Source: Omphalotus guepiniiformis (lineage: Eukaryota; Basidiomycota; Agaricomycetes; Agaricales; Omphalotaceae). From it: DNA of 64,000 bases. The position numbers and the translations under genes are program-made. The stretch lies in assembly GCA_028554645.1 (NCBI GenBank), contig JAQOOI010000075.1, positions 248,001 through 312,000 of the forward strand, given 5' to 3'. Under the pieces are notes generated by a model. It worked only from the letters and a program-made list of their open reading frames with translations, was not told where the DNA came from and ran no database searches. This document shows, piece after piece, positions 43,593 through 55,329 of this stretch. Numbering within the stretch: position 1 is the first letter of the stretch; each line of letters starts with the position of its first letter.

Positions 43593-45340
43593 ATGGAATC
43601 GACCTTTCCTTTCAACGTCTATGGGAGTAACACATCCTCGTTGCCGCAGTCGGTGACCTCCTTACCTGCGTACACTCGTCGACCATCGCCACCACCTCAA
43701 CATCCGCTCACGGAGCATGTCTTTGACCTTTCTACTACGGCGAACAGAAAATCCAAGCCTTGGGCAACCTTGAGAGTATTCAGCATGGCTCGAACACCAA
43801 AATCGTTGCCGACATTTCTAGAGGGCGATAAAATTACTGGTTCAGTGACGCTAGACCTCGGGAGCAGTGGTGACCATATTTCTTGCGTCAGAGTGATGGT
43901 GAGAGTCTACTGATAAGTATCCTGGTTATCGGCGCTTATGTGTATTTTCAGGTTCGCGGCGAGATTACCACAGGCGTCGACTCAGTCGATCTTGTAACCT
44001 TCTTGGTTAGTGTTTAATAAATTGTTGTATCTCTTGGTTCTCACTGTAGTCCTTTTCTGCAGGAGCTCTCCACTGTATTATGGTCCAAGGAGTCGGAAGA
44101 CCGAGATGCCCCACAAAATCGACGTTTTTCGAGATCTGTCAGTGGTAGCGGCAAGCTCTGTGGCGAACACTTTTGGCCGTTCACCCTCAATCTACCTCGA
44201 GAGATCGTCTCTTCAACTTCATCTGAAGGGAACGACATTCGCTCGTACCCTCTTCCGCATTCCTTCCTTGAACGCAAGACTTCCGCTTCCATTATTTATC
44301 ATCTAATCGTTCATATATCCCGAGGAAAACTTCGGAATGATAATAGGTGAGTTCGGAATCTTTATATATCGAAACTGGTTCCCTGACATGTCCAAGTCTC
44401 CAGACAGTCATCGTATATATTCCAGCAACGAGGCCAGACCCACCCTCACCTCTTCGACAACTCGCCTACCAAGAAAACAGCCCGCTAATGGGCCCACATA
44501 TAGATCCTGAAGGCTGGTATACACTTCCACCTGCGAAGGTATATGGAAAGATTTTTGACAGTCGATCAGTCGAAATTACCTGCAGAGTACGATCCGTTTC
44601 TTTCCTTGTAAGTCTTATGACTCATAATTTCGTATACGCTTGCAGTTATCTCTTGCGAAACCGGTATGATCATCATCCTTCACTCGGCTGGTGCAGCGAG
44701 TAATCGTCATCTTGCCATAGTTGTGCTACACCCGTGGTTCTGTGATACCTCTTTACCTTACGCTCACCTCCACGGACGTGCAGGCCTTGGACTTACTTCT
44801 TTCATCCCGCCAAGCTCTTACTGTGCACCTGCGCCGCAAAATAGCCTTCCAGGAAGCGCGTACTCGTGCCGAAGTAAATGTCGCCTGGGTCAAATATGAA
44901 CGTGTAGATCCTTTTAACGACTTGGGAACGGCGGTTTGGTGGACACCTCCGGACGTCGAAGCAAACGAAGATAGTGATGATGCCTTTCCCAACAAAAGAT
45001 CGACCCGGAGACTTGAAGGAGAGATTCTACTAGCTAAAAATCTAAAACCTACCTGTGTTATCTCACACTTTAGCATACAAGTAAGTCGTTCAGCTGTTCT
45101 CGTCTGTTTCGTCAATTCTCATTCGTTCATCAGTATACGGTCGTTCTACTTCCCTTCCGAGCTGTTGGCTTTGTTGCATCATCATCTTCCGATAGATTCA
45201 ATGGTCCTATTCTTGAACAACCTGTTGAAATAGCTACACTGTATCCGAAAGGTCCTAGACCAATCCCACACTCCCCACCAGAATATCGACCGCAAACCGC
45301 AGATAGTATTTCGGCACCTTCGAGTTCGGGGGTCCTCTAA
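43593..45340 (+). CDS. Alpha-arrestin-like protein B
   Basis: This is the second arrestin paralogue. The ATG at 43593 opens an exon with LPAYTRRPSPPPQHPLTEHV, then KSKPWATLRVFSMARTPKS and LPTFLEGDKITGSVTLDL. Spliced exons continue with VRGEITTGVDSVDLVTFLEL, WPFTLNLPREIV, the segment YPLPHSFLERKTSASI, IVHISRGKLRNDN, and ATRPDPPSPLRQLAYQENS followed by DPEGW. An 18-nt microexon (44646-44663, LSLAKP) precedes CYTRGSVIPLYLTL, VQALDLLLS and STRRLEGEILLAKNLKP. The last exon ends with EQPVEIATLYPKGPRPIPHS then PPEY, a PPxY motif. The N-terminus has LPAY rather than PPxY. The role as an adaptor for a Rsp5-type ubiquitin ligase is inferred from the family. It is convergent with ATG15 (stops 420 bp apart). 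Confidence 0.83.
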
Positions 45341-45759
45341 ACTTGTTTCTGATATATATTGCTTTCGGGTTTACAACTCCCTTATACCTTATTAATAACT
45401 ATCTCCTCGTCTTCCATGGACTTGCCAAGCATGTATTTATTCTGTACGCCATCCTACCAATGCTTTCGTGTTCTGTATACCTTCTCTTCCTGCTAGCACT
45501 TCCCGCAACTGTATGTCCACTAGTAGTCATTAATCTGTATCTAACTCAAGCAGTATCTGCAAACACGGAGACTTTATCATTGTGCTCAATTCACTTGCAA
45601 AAATTTCCGCTGCTCATAAAGGTGATCATTCAAGTCGTAAAGAATACATACAGTTGAAGTGTACATTAAAGTCTAGATTGTTATGTGAGGCATGTACGGG
45701 GTTGCAAGCACCGGTTCGCCTTCGTCAGTAAGGACAAAAAGTGGCCACTCTTGGCTTGA
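45341..45759. other. Intergenic between convergent arrestin B and ATG15
   Basis: No gene seen; a 3' UTR-like, T-rich stretch on the + strand. Confidence 0.35.
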
Positions 45760-47324
45760 TTATTTCTCAAAAGTGCCAAACTCCCAGCTATAGCATTCCT
45801 GCGAAGAGACTAGAATTGAGCCATATTCACGGGCAGCCAAGTAACGGGAAACAAACGTACTACACAGTCTTCTTCAAAGACAGCTTCTGGAACCTCTCTG
45901 CCAATCTCTACACTTGGCGGCCAAGGATCAGAAAGCACCTTCTCAATAACTGCGACAATACCGTGTGTGCGAATATCGACCGCCCAAGAGTAGTTTGAAA
46001 CCGTATCGTATATAATCGACTTTCCCAGGTGACAGCTGCATGGAAGGAGTTGAAATCAATCTCCATAGGGCACAACGAAAATACAAGTCCGAGCTACTGA
46101 CCGTGATTCCATCGCATACCCACCAATGGCGCATGACGACAGTACCCCGTTGCAGGTACCCATTGCTATGGGGTCAGCGGTATGGTAAACATGTGTGACA
46201 TGTTGAACCGAGGGCTGATGATGATACTTGACGTGAGTTCGCTGAGCAGAGAATCAGATGGACGACATTTACTGGAGATGGAAGATGTAGTCGGCCAGCG
46301 GCCATTTTCTCTCCAGGCGCTTCGAAGGTGACGACAGGTGCGCCAAAGGTAACGCCGACTAAGGAAGCCAATGCTCCGCCAAGGGAATGTCCAATGACCC
46401 AGATGTTCGACTCGGGATACATATAAGTCAAATTATTATAAAGATTCTGTGAATGGATCGTTTCAATGAGCCCAACTTGGTAGATGATCGAGACAGACGC
46501 ACGATTCCGATAGGGTAAAAAAGACTCTCTTCAATTAAGGCTTGCTCTACGCAGTCCTGATCACATTTCCAGCCACCGCGATAGCATCCGCAGACCGTCG
46601 TCCATGTCCAATCTACGCGCGCACAGCAACAACTGAAAAGTAAATTATCGTTCAACTTGTCCTTCTTGGTCGTAGATCCCCCTCCTCCTAGTACACCGGC
46701 GGAAGTTCCCTTGATAGAAACTACAACAGTCGAGTTATCGGGTGTTGCGAACACTTGACCACGGAATCCATCCGAGTCAGGTTCCCATCCAAAAGGATAA
46801 GTCTACAATGAACGCACAAATACGGTGAATTCGATGCTATCATACTTGGTTACCCATTCACTCACCCTATTCCAACCATCTCCAAGGTCATACCAAGCAG
46901 GGTCTCCCGGCTCAACGTACGCGTTATTCGCCATCCTCGCAAGAGTCAAAAGTGTGTCCCTTCTCTCTACATCTGGACCCGGAACCTCTTCTTCACCCCA
47001 AGGCAAGTCCTGATTCTGACCAAATTTCATCGACCAAGTGCGAGCCTGCGAGAATGTCTCGAAATCTGGTGGTCGAAAAGTATGTATCTGACGTGCTCCG
47101 ACACTAAAGCTCGTATTCATGTATCTTTCATCAGCCCCACGAAGCGCATTTGGTGGAGGGGTATAATCTGAGAACACGACGCGAGCTGATGGAGAGACTG
47201 CATGTTGATGTCTAAGCTCAAAGCGCAAGGAGCTTGAAGTAGAGATAGAGGTCTGTACAGGCTTATTGGAAGATAAGAACTCGAGAAATGAGACGAGAAT
47301 GCCCGTCAAAGCTGTTGGTAACAT
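45760..47324 (-). CDS. ATG15: ATG15, vacuolar lipase for autophagic bodies
   Basis: ATG15 is a phospholipase delivered to the vacuole lumen, where it breaks the membrane of autophagic and Cvt bodies. The start at 47324 is followed by a short hydrophobic segment (PTALTGILVSFLEFL), consistent with the family's N-terminal membrane anchor. Then come FELRHQHAV, RDTLLTLARMANNAYVEPG, FRGQVFATPDNSTVVVSIKG, a Cys-rich segment (CCCARVDWTWTTVCGCY), the lipase motif WVIGHSLGGALASLVG with the nucleophile Ser, TFEAPGEKMAAGRLHLP, and ITHVYHTADPIAMGTCNG, which should hold the catalytic Asp. The C-terminus EDCVECYSWEFGTFEK is rebuilt across a last intron of 61 bp. At least five introns are present. All landmarks fit. 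Confidence 0.93.
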
Positions 47325-47706
47325 GAAGCATAACAGTGTCCGCAGTAGTACGAAGTCAACGCGGTCAACATCTAAGCTGCAGTTATGTTACCATTTTGGG
47401 CGGCTAAAGTGGCGGTGACATTCAGAGCGGAAAGTGTGCTCAAGTTTTAAACTGGACCAATAATGAGCTCTATACAAAGTAGGTATTAATGCTGGACAGA
47501 ATTGATGTGTTTACGATAAAAACCATGCATGCACTCTAAGCGAATGAAAGAATCAGGGGAGATAAAATAAAGAATCAACATGTACAACCAGGACGATCCT
47601 GGTGAAAGGAATCTGGACAAGCAATGCAGGAGCGATCGTAGAGTATTTCAAGTAAAGAAGAAAGCGAAGCGTCAACCGTGAACCTTATCTATATGCTACA
47701 AATATC
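47325..47706. promoter_or_regulatory. Upstream region of ATG15 and downstream region of neutral trehalase
   Basis: 382 bp between the trehalase stop and the ATG15 start, both genes on the minus strand. No element was recognised. Confidence 0.35.
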
Positions 47707-50566
47707 TCAACCTTGAGACGTGATGTCCAGGGCATCCAGTGCAAGACCGAGAGGATGCATGTTACTGTCCATCAGAGCCTGCTCACTAACACCTTCGTAG
47801 GAAGCAAAGAAGACTTCAGGGCTGGTGCAAGCGGCAACGGCTCGACGCATGTGAGTGTTGAGAACAGAAAGACCGACTTGGTAGGCGGCTATGAACGAAA
47901 TGTTAACTAGAGTCCAGAACTGGGATTTTAAGCGCACCGTTCATCCAGCCAAAGCCTTCGCGAGGTACCATCTTGAAGTCAATGCCCTGATTTCCATACT
48001 CCGCATCCACCAAGTGCGAGAGCTTTACAGCATCGAACTAATTGCGCCAATTAGATGCTGGTGCACGGCATGTGCAAGTGTCAAGACTGACCTTCTCCGG
48101 AACGACTCCATTAAAGTCAACAAAGGCTGTTGTCATCCTGTCGTATGTTATTCAGCATTGAAGATGAGTCGAGGCGCTAAGACGACGTACATATAAAGGA
48201 ACCGGTAAGCCAACCGTTGAGCTTCGTCTAGATAACCATAGCGCTCAAGCCCAACCCAGGCCATGATTTGGTGAGGAGGCCTACATGATGAACGACAAGT
48301 GAGTAAATGCGCCCTTACAATGTTCTTGATAGAAGCGTTACCATGCATATCTATAAAGAAGCGAAAGATGAAAGTCAATTTGATGCCACTAGAGTTCTCA
48401 ATGAGAGCGACATACGGATAATCCCACTGTCGATTAGGCCGGTCGAGAGAAATTTTCCCGCGAGACTCCTCCGTACCCGAAACAAGACCTCCTAGTACTT
48501 CAAACTTCTTCAGCGATTGCGTGCTGCAACAAATAGTAAACCATCAGAACAACAGCCTTTGGACGGGACAGCAATGCCCAAGAACAATAAACGGTGACAT
48601 ACACCAGCTTCAGAGCTTGTTCTTCACTCGCGCATCCTGCCCAAAGCGCCCAGAGTGACGTGACACTCTCATACAAAATCTGTTGCTCTTTCGCGGTATC
48701 GTAATCAAAGTAAAGACCCTTGCTCTCGTTCCACAGATACTTGTCAATCATCTGCTGCCTGTACTCGGCCCTCTCAAACCATTCCTGACTCGTCTGCGCC
48801 CTTTTCTTCGAACTTTCCCGAACAGGATTGGCGTACGCTTCCGGTGACGGAGGGAAGGGCGACAGAGGGAAGTCCTCCTCCAGATCTAACTCGTCATCGA
48901 AGACTTCCCGAATGGCAGTCCCAATGTCAACCTCGTACTTATAGAGCAAGGTCTGGAGATCGATGGTCGCGAGGTTCGCACATCGCTTCTCAAACCGGTA
49001 TGTTGTGTCGTGCCCGGATTCACGGACAGCTCGATCGTGAAGGAAGTACTCGTCAAGTGCAGGCTCCTTCAACAAGCCATCATTGTACTTCTCGCTGAAC
49101 TCAAGTACAGAAAGTCCGTGCTTAGCAGCGTAGGGTTCGAGAATGTGGGTAAAGTGGGTAGCTTCCGTCTCAGGAGGTATGCCCAATCCATCAGGCCGAT
49201 AACGGGAAAGTCCAGTCTTCGGGTCAATGCGAGGCGTTGCGACCCAGACGGTGTGATATTCCTTGATCGCTGCTTGGATAGCGCGTTTAAGCCATCGACG
49301 GTTCTCGTCAACGTCCGAACGATCAAGTTGGTTAAAGATCTGAAGTGCCATGTCGGTGAGGAAGGGCGGTTGTGTTCGGCAGAGGTAGTAACTTCGGCTG
49401 CCATTGAGAATTTTGCCGTAGTGCTTGATCTCGAAAATGAAGTGGTCGACCATTCCTTTGGCCATGTTAACTTGACCGTCGACGAGAAGACCGAGGGAGA
49501 TGAAGTACGAATCCCAATTGTAAAGCTGCAGCACCATCCTCATAAGAACGAAAGATGAAGTCCAGTATATAGAAACTAACCTCATTGAACCTAGCTCCTG
49601 GAACGATGAAAGGGATACCTTTCAAGGTCTTTCCACCTTTTCCATCGTCGACTTCATTCATAGCCAGCGCCAAGATACCAGGTTTGTTGTTCAGACTTTT
49701 GACAAACTCGGGATCGTCAGGCTTCTGGGGCAGTACTTGAACATCGAGGTTCATATGAGGCTTCTCCTTCGCGACTCGCCGGTAGTACTCAGCCATGGCA
49801 GGCTCGCCGTAAGGTACGTAGATTCGAGGATTGACGCGCCCAGTCCGGTTCTTGGGATCGGCAGTGATAATCTCAAGGCCCTCGCCATCGATGCGACGAG
49901 TTAGCGAATGCCAGAAAGAATTCTTAATCATGCGTGACAAACGGTCAACTGGATTCTCTGTGAGACGAGCTTCATCGAGCACAATTCGCTTTCGCCCATG
50001 GTCGCGGGCAAGTGCCAGCTCTTGCAGAAGATTAGACAGCATATACGTTCCCTGTTGACGAAAATTGAGTATCCGCTAAATGAGCAACAGCCAAACACGT
50101 ACTCGGATGTCAAATGTCTTGAAACCATTACTAGTAGCTGTTCCTAAAGCCATCATCTTGGGGCCAGCGTCCGTGACGCTTATTTGAAAATCGCCATCGG
50201 TGTCTTCCTGCTCGAGAACGACGCGGATAGTTTCTTCTACATCGATCAGGAAACGGCGGGGTGCACTGCTTTTCTCGTCGTGTGATAGTCTACGTGCCCT
50301 GGAATGTACTTTGTCGTCGAATGCTGGTGTACGTTTTGGATTATATCCAACAATATGTGACTACAGAGAGAGGAAGGACGAGGTTGAGTGACAAAGAAAG
50401 CATAGCAAGAAAAAGCAATACACACGACGCTATAAGTTCGAGCACGAGTGAATGTCTCATTCGTGCCATAGTAATCTGCAGCTTCTTTCACAGCCTTGCT
50501 CGCTGAGTCGTGATCGTGTTCGTCGACAAACGCGACACCAGTCGGATGCGTCACAGCGGGAGCCAT
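47707..50566 (-). CDS. NTH1: Neutral (cytosolic) trehalase, GH37
   Basis: Hydrolyses trehalose to two glucose in the cytosol. The N-terminal regulatory part holds RRLSHDE, a protein-kinase-A consensus (R-R-x-S), and a calcium-binding-type loop [17 protein letters not shown], both features of fungal neutral trehalases. The catalytic domain has signature 1 as [56 protein letters not shown], and [20 protein letters not shown] followed by [10 protein letters not shown]. Signature 2 is [18 protein letters not shown], where three residues come from a 9-nt microexon at 48342-48350. The last exon ends with [26 protein letters not shown]. The canonical Gly in WDYPxGWAP is Ala here. At least eight introns. 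Catalytic Asp and Glu regions appear intact. PKA and Ca2+/14-3-3 control is inferred from yeast Nth1. Confidence 0.94.
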
Positions 50567-51450
50567 TATTAAGAATGTAGTGAGGAAAGTGAAAGCAAGA
50601 TGAAAGCAAGGGTGAAAAATGCGGGGTAAAGAATTAAATAGTTTCCTTTGTATGGCAGTGGCACGGTCCCGTGAGAATTCTATTTACTCGCTGCCTTGAA
50701 CGACGAGCACGAAGATTATGTCGACTGTTGGGTTACCCGCAGTCTTCGAATGTTCTACTGTGGAGACTGGTCTTCATACCGCCCTCTTCGGAACATGCAT
50801 ATATACACGCACCTATTTAAAACACGCTTCCTGGCCCGATGCTGCCTATCTAATGCTTCTGACCTATTGTCCTCTAAAAAATTTGCTGGTCGCCTGTGGA
50901 ACGTTTGCTTTCACACTGACGAGAAGTGATCCCTATGTCTAACGGTGCCGCGTGTCTTTTTATACCTCAGCAAGAAGCAGCCCGGAATTCGCAGCTCATG
51001 ATCACTCTCACACCCTGTCAGTGTGTACCTCAATCTACGGTTCAATTGAGCCGGTGCTTGATCCGTCAAGAATTCTCACTAAGAACAGTATGGACAAAGA
51101 CTCGCTAGGACCCGATTCAGACAACAAAGGTACGGACGTTGTGGTGGCCAATCTGTACATTGATCTTTGCATTGGGATGTCTACTTCGATGTAGCTGATT
51201 GACTATCGAGTCTGTCAGGTTCTCCGAGTTTGGGCACAGAGGCGTCGGTGGTACCAGTTCCCGCGTAGAAATACCCAGAGACATCTATTAGCAGGATGTC
51301 GTTTCTGGAAACGGAGATTGTGTCATGTCACATTTTGTAATAAGCTGTATCTAACGATTCACGTTGCGGAAAGTATATAAAAGCCTTTCAAAGGAATCCT
51401 AGCCATTGCTCTTCACAAATATTCCTACGGAGATCTTTTCACGTAACACA
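50567..51450. other. Upstream region of trehalase and of the small Cys-rich frame
   Basis: Contains the trehalase promoter near 50567. A TATATAAAAG box at 51374-51383 faces right toward the ATG at 51451. No larger gene seen. Confidence 0.4.
51374..51383 (+). promoter_or_regulatory. TATA box of a possible short gene
   Basis: The string TATATAAAAG lies 67 bp before the ATG at 51451, a usual core-promoter distance for highly expressed fungal genes. The stretch between is pyrimidine- and A-rich like a short leader. Confidence 0.5.
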
Positions 51451-51528
51451 ATGAACAACTGCAAGTGCACCCCTGCATCCTGTATATGTTGGGTGTACCC
51501 TTGGGCGGCGTCGCACACCGCGAAATGA
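51451..51528 (+). CDS. Possible Cys-rich metallothionein-like peptide (25 aa)
   Basis: A 25-codon frame starts with ATG after a CGTAACACA context and a strong TATA box. The first 14 residues are MNNCKCTPASCICW, with four Cys arranged as C-x-C...C-x-C, the pattern of metal-thiolate clusters in fungal metallothioneins. The second half has no Cys, which is atypical, so either the gene is spliced (possible donors GTATAT at 51482 or GTGTAC at 51495), truncated, or unrelated. The frame ends 11 bp before the convergent stop of the ATG22-like gene. It would bind Cu or Zn if real. Confidence is low because four Cys in so short a frame could be chance, although the promoter match makes it worth noting. 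Confidence 0.33.
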   Translation: MNNCKCTPASCICWVYPWAASHTAK

Positions 51529-51538
51529 ACAATAATGT

Positions 51539-54200
51539 TCATACAGCCGCCACCTTCATGTCTGCGTCTCCGGTGTACGCACTCGCCATATGCCCATCAA
51601 TCTCGAATGCTTTGCGCTGTCCTTCGGCCTTGATGAACGCCTCGCACTCAACTCGACTCTTATCCACATCAAGTAGGAATAGGAATATCGTGCTGAACAC
51701 GCCCCTACAATGATAAGCGCATTAAGAATTTGTACGACATTAGCCGAAAATCAGCGCTTCGTTGGACAGTCACATAAAAGAGAAATAACGTACAAGGCGA
51801 ATAGGAAAGCAAACGGCATGTTATCGTTGTTACTTGCATCCGTAATGATAGCGGAGGATACGAATGGCCCGATGAACGCAGAGGTTTTCCCGACCTTTAG
51901 CAACAGAGGAACGTGCGAGCAATGTAGGGGTTCATAAATAAGTCGATACTATGTTGAGGAACAAGTCAAGACTATGTGCTTACCACGGAGAAGAGCGCAA
52001 AGAAAAGGAACCTGGGAGATAATCAATATCGATAGCGAATACGTGAACTTGGTACACGCTTACATTTGCGGAAGAGGTGAAACCTCGCTGATCATCGTTT
52101 GACTATACGCATACCACGGACAGACCATGATCCCGTAAAAAACCTGGTACGCCCTGCGTAATGAGCAAACAGTGTCAATAAATGACGAGATTTCTTCTCA
52201 GCCAAAGTGCCCTAAGAAAGGACCGGCAAGCCTACCAGATCTCCCAGACATGTTTGAACCCAAATTTATCTGTGTGAACCCCGATGAGGCCCCAGACGGT
52301 TAGAATCTGCAAGTTATGGCTGTTTAGGGCGCAAGCAGTGCGAATGGAGACAGAAGCTCAGCAGGAAAGCGTACGATAATCCAAAACGCGGTGAACGTCA
52401 GCATCTATGAAATAGAAGTCACGATCAACAGGGAGAATGGAAGGACAGCATGATTTACTGTTTTCGTACTGAGCTTGTATCGTTTTTGTACAAGCCAGAA
52501 AGCACTGGTACGACAAAGCTTTAGACAAGGTTCATCGGGAAAAGAGGGAACATCACTCACTATATCCCGATTGCTTGAGCGACTATGCCCACAAGAAGTA
52601 GCAGTGTGAGCTGGAGGGTCGAGTACGATACGATACTTTGGTGAGCAGCAATCAGATTCAAAGCAAAAGTGGAAAGCCCGTACTACGTACCTATTTTGCA
52701 AGGTACCAATGACAGTGCTATCCTGGAAATTCAGAAAGATGTAGGCAATGCAAGTAGGTGCGACGTTACACGGTTGTATTCAATACATCGCCCCTACCTC
52801 CAGGTGAGCTCCTCACGAAGAGAGTGAAGTTTGAAGTAGAAACTTACATGAGGAAATAGAAGATAAGATATAGAAATGTTTGTTTTAATCTCACACACTC
52901 CCTGAGTGCGACATAAGTCTGTTGAAATCCGACTGTAAGGAGGTTCGTCCCTGGGGGCAATTTCAACCCAGGCCTGCGTTTTTCGAGGAGAAACCAAGGT
53001 AGGGCGAAGAGCACTGTGGTAGAAACAATATCACTTCTCGCAGATCTGAGTAAAAGAATCAAGAACAACGTACACCACACTCCACCAGAAAAAGCAATCA
53101 GCACACTAAATGATTTCGTGTTGTTCTCAACACTTTCGTCGGATTTTAGTCCTTTGAGTATCCCGACCATGATTGCGAGGATGATGACCTCGCCCACAGA
53201 GCAGATAGTGAAGGACATGTTGGAGATCCGGTTCCGAGAAAGAGAAGTGAATTGAACATGATTATCCAAACTGTTGAGTCCGGAAGTGAAGCGATATATA
53301 GAGAAGCAAAACATTGAAATCATTCACGTCTTTGTGCCATCTTTCACTTCCTCTAGGGACTTTTTAACTTCAGGGAGATCTCGAGCGAGACCAGGGAATG
53401 CAGCGGTCCAGAATGTTAGAGAGCACTAAAATTGAAAAAGAAAAACTTTTCAGCCGCGACAAAGAAGAAAATAAGCAGATCGAGTTCAAACCTGATACGC
53501 GATTACTTTCAAAAACTTGTATCAAAGGTTTTCACGAAAGCGCGGACGATAACTCACAGCCCAGAATATACAGAGCAACGCCAGTCTGCCACTGTGAAGG
53601 GTCTTCCACACTCAACCAGGCAAACGACACCGCAACAGCCAGAAGCGTAAAGAAAATCGTAATATTGGGCCTGTTTTCGTCGTTGAGCACTGATCACATA
53701 ATGTGTGCAAGGATTCACCGTACCTCCAATGGCCATAATCAGCCCAAGCTCCAATAATCAGCATCAAAACGGCTTGAATAGCGAAGCTGATTCCATTACT
53801 TAACAAAACGATGGAATTGACTGTGTTGCGTCACATTCAGCGACACATGGACAAATTCGAGGTACTGTAACTACTCACCATCCCGAACTTTTCCAAGGTA
53901 TGGCAAGACACAGTCCCCATCCCCACACGGAGCCGTGAACGGCGGTTGACTCGGGTCATATCCTGCTAGGAAAAGCAGATTTTGGAATTGGGAAGGACCA
54001 AAGTTGAACCCAGAAAGGCCATTGTTCCCGATGTAATACAGATAGTAAGACCACAATTCTGAACGCGTCGTGGTCCACTTTGACTCCGAGTCTTCAACCA
54101 GCGACTCGTCCGGGTCATTGAACGCTACAGCCCGAACATTTTCTTCAGAAATCATGTCGATGTCTGTGTCCATCTTTGTCTGCACATCAGCCTGAGCCAT
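51539..54200 (-). CDS. ATG22-like vacuolar permease (MFS)
   Basis: ATG22 family proteins export amino acids from the vacuole after autophagic breakdown. The first exon starts at the ATG at 54200 (MAQADVQTKMDTDIDMISEE). It then has RSELWSYYLYYIGNNGLSGF, FGPSQFQNLLFLAGYDP and a Cys-containing loop, as in the fungal group. The following exons are strongly hydrophobic: SNGISFAIQAVLMLIIGAWA, NITIFFTLLAVAVSFAWL, NMSFTICSVGEVIILAIMVG, FSGGVWCTLFLILLL and FALPWFLLEKRRPGLKLPPG. They form roughly twelve membrane segments split by many introns. The C-terminal exon reads VFSTIFLFLLDVDKSRVECE and ends with a hydrophilic tail. The assignment rests on the N-terminal block and overall layout. A general MFS transporter remains possible. 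Confidence 0.78.
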
Positions 54201-54383
54201 GGTGATGGTGCGGTGGAGAGAGACAACGTAAGGTACAGATAAGGGGATTCATATGGATACGCCACTACTTTTCAAGACATAGTATTCGGAATGGTGATGG
54301 GACCTGATAAGCACTTTTGCGTACAATTTCATGGGCCACCCTGCCGGTCCGCAATTGCCGGAAGCACTTACTCTTCTTCCCAA
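54201..54383. promoter_or_regulatory. Divergent promoter of the ATG22-like gene (-) and RPR2 (+)
   Basis: Start codons are 183 bp apart, so the two genes must share or abut promoters. No element was assigned. Confidence 0.45.
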
Positions 54384-55177
54384 ATGGCCAAAAAGTCGAA
54401 AAACGATGTCCCAAATCCTCACAGCGTCTCCAACAGAGACATCCTTCAACGCCTAAATTTTCTTTATCAAGCCAGCGTGTATCTCAACACCATCGATTCT
54501 TCTCAATCGTCACCTTCTCCTTCAAATGCACCCGATTCATCATCCTCATCAAGTTCGAAACGCAATAGAAGGAGAAGGACTCAGAGCTTGAGTGTCTCCG
54601 ATCTATCCAGGAGCTATATCGATACCATGAAAACTGTTGGTACGAAGACGACTGTTAGAATGTACGCTGCGGAACCACTTGACGAAGGCCAACTAACTGA
54701 GTTTGCGTAGGGATCCCTCTGTGAAACGAACTCTTTGCAAAGGATGTAATGTAGTACTCTTACCTGGGTCCACAGCGTCAATCAGGGTTAAAAGTGAGCC
54801 AAACTCAATCAGCTCTTGTCTTCGCCGCTCAATGAACATCAGAATCACCTTCCCATCGTCATGTTATATCCTATACATGTATGAAATGCAATACCACGCG
54901 CCGAATACCAGCACCACCAACTCTCGACGAGTCTTTCAGCTCCCCCTCTTCAGATACCTTATTACAGCCTGCTGAAACGGTGCCTGGGGATTCCACGACA
55001 GAATCCGGTGCTCAAGACTCAGAGAAACTGCGGTCGAAAGAGAAGAGGGACAAGAAGCATGTTGGTACCCCACGACCTCCCCCTTTATTCGCTAGGAATG
55101 CTGGACATGTTGTCTTTCGTGGAAATGAAGAACTTGTTAGCAATGCTGCTGAAGGAAGTGGTGTCTATGTGTACTGA
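54384..55177 (+). CDS. RPR2: RNase P protein subunit RPR2/RPP21 (zinc ribbon)
   Basis: This subunit of nuclear RNase P acts in 5' maturation of tRNA. The exons are 54384-54661, 54711-54793 and 54843-55177, with introns of 49 bp each (CTAAC branch site visible in the first), giving 231 residues. Exon 1 has SVSNRDILQRLNFLYQASVY, the helical N-terminus, then a Ser/Arg-rich insert and DLSRSYIDTMKTV. The zinc ribbon is built from two Cys pairs on different exons: RTLCKGCNVVLLPG (exon 2) and SYTCMKCNTTRRIP (exon 3). The C-terminal part is a Ser/Glu/Lys-rich extension absent from yeast Rpr2. RPR2, RPP21 and SNM1 share this domain. RPP21/RPR2 is preferred because of the DPSVKRTLCKGC block. Head to head with the ATG22-like gene. 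Confidence 0.88.
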
Positions 55178-55329
55178 TCAAGTCCATTTAGTGAAATAAA
55201 ACATGCTCTAGACTATGTGTAATGTCCTGCTTGGATACTGCTGCTATAAAATGTACATACAGTTCATGAGTCCTCGCTGAGTCCTAACAATCCAGATCCG
55301 TCCGTGAGCTCATCACACCTATCTTGCTT

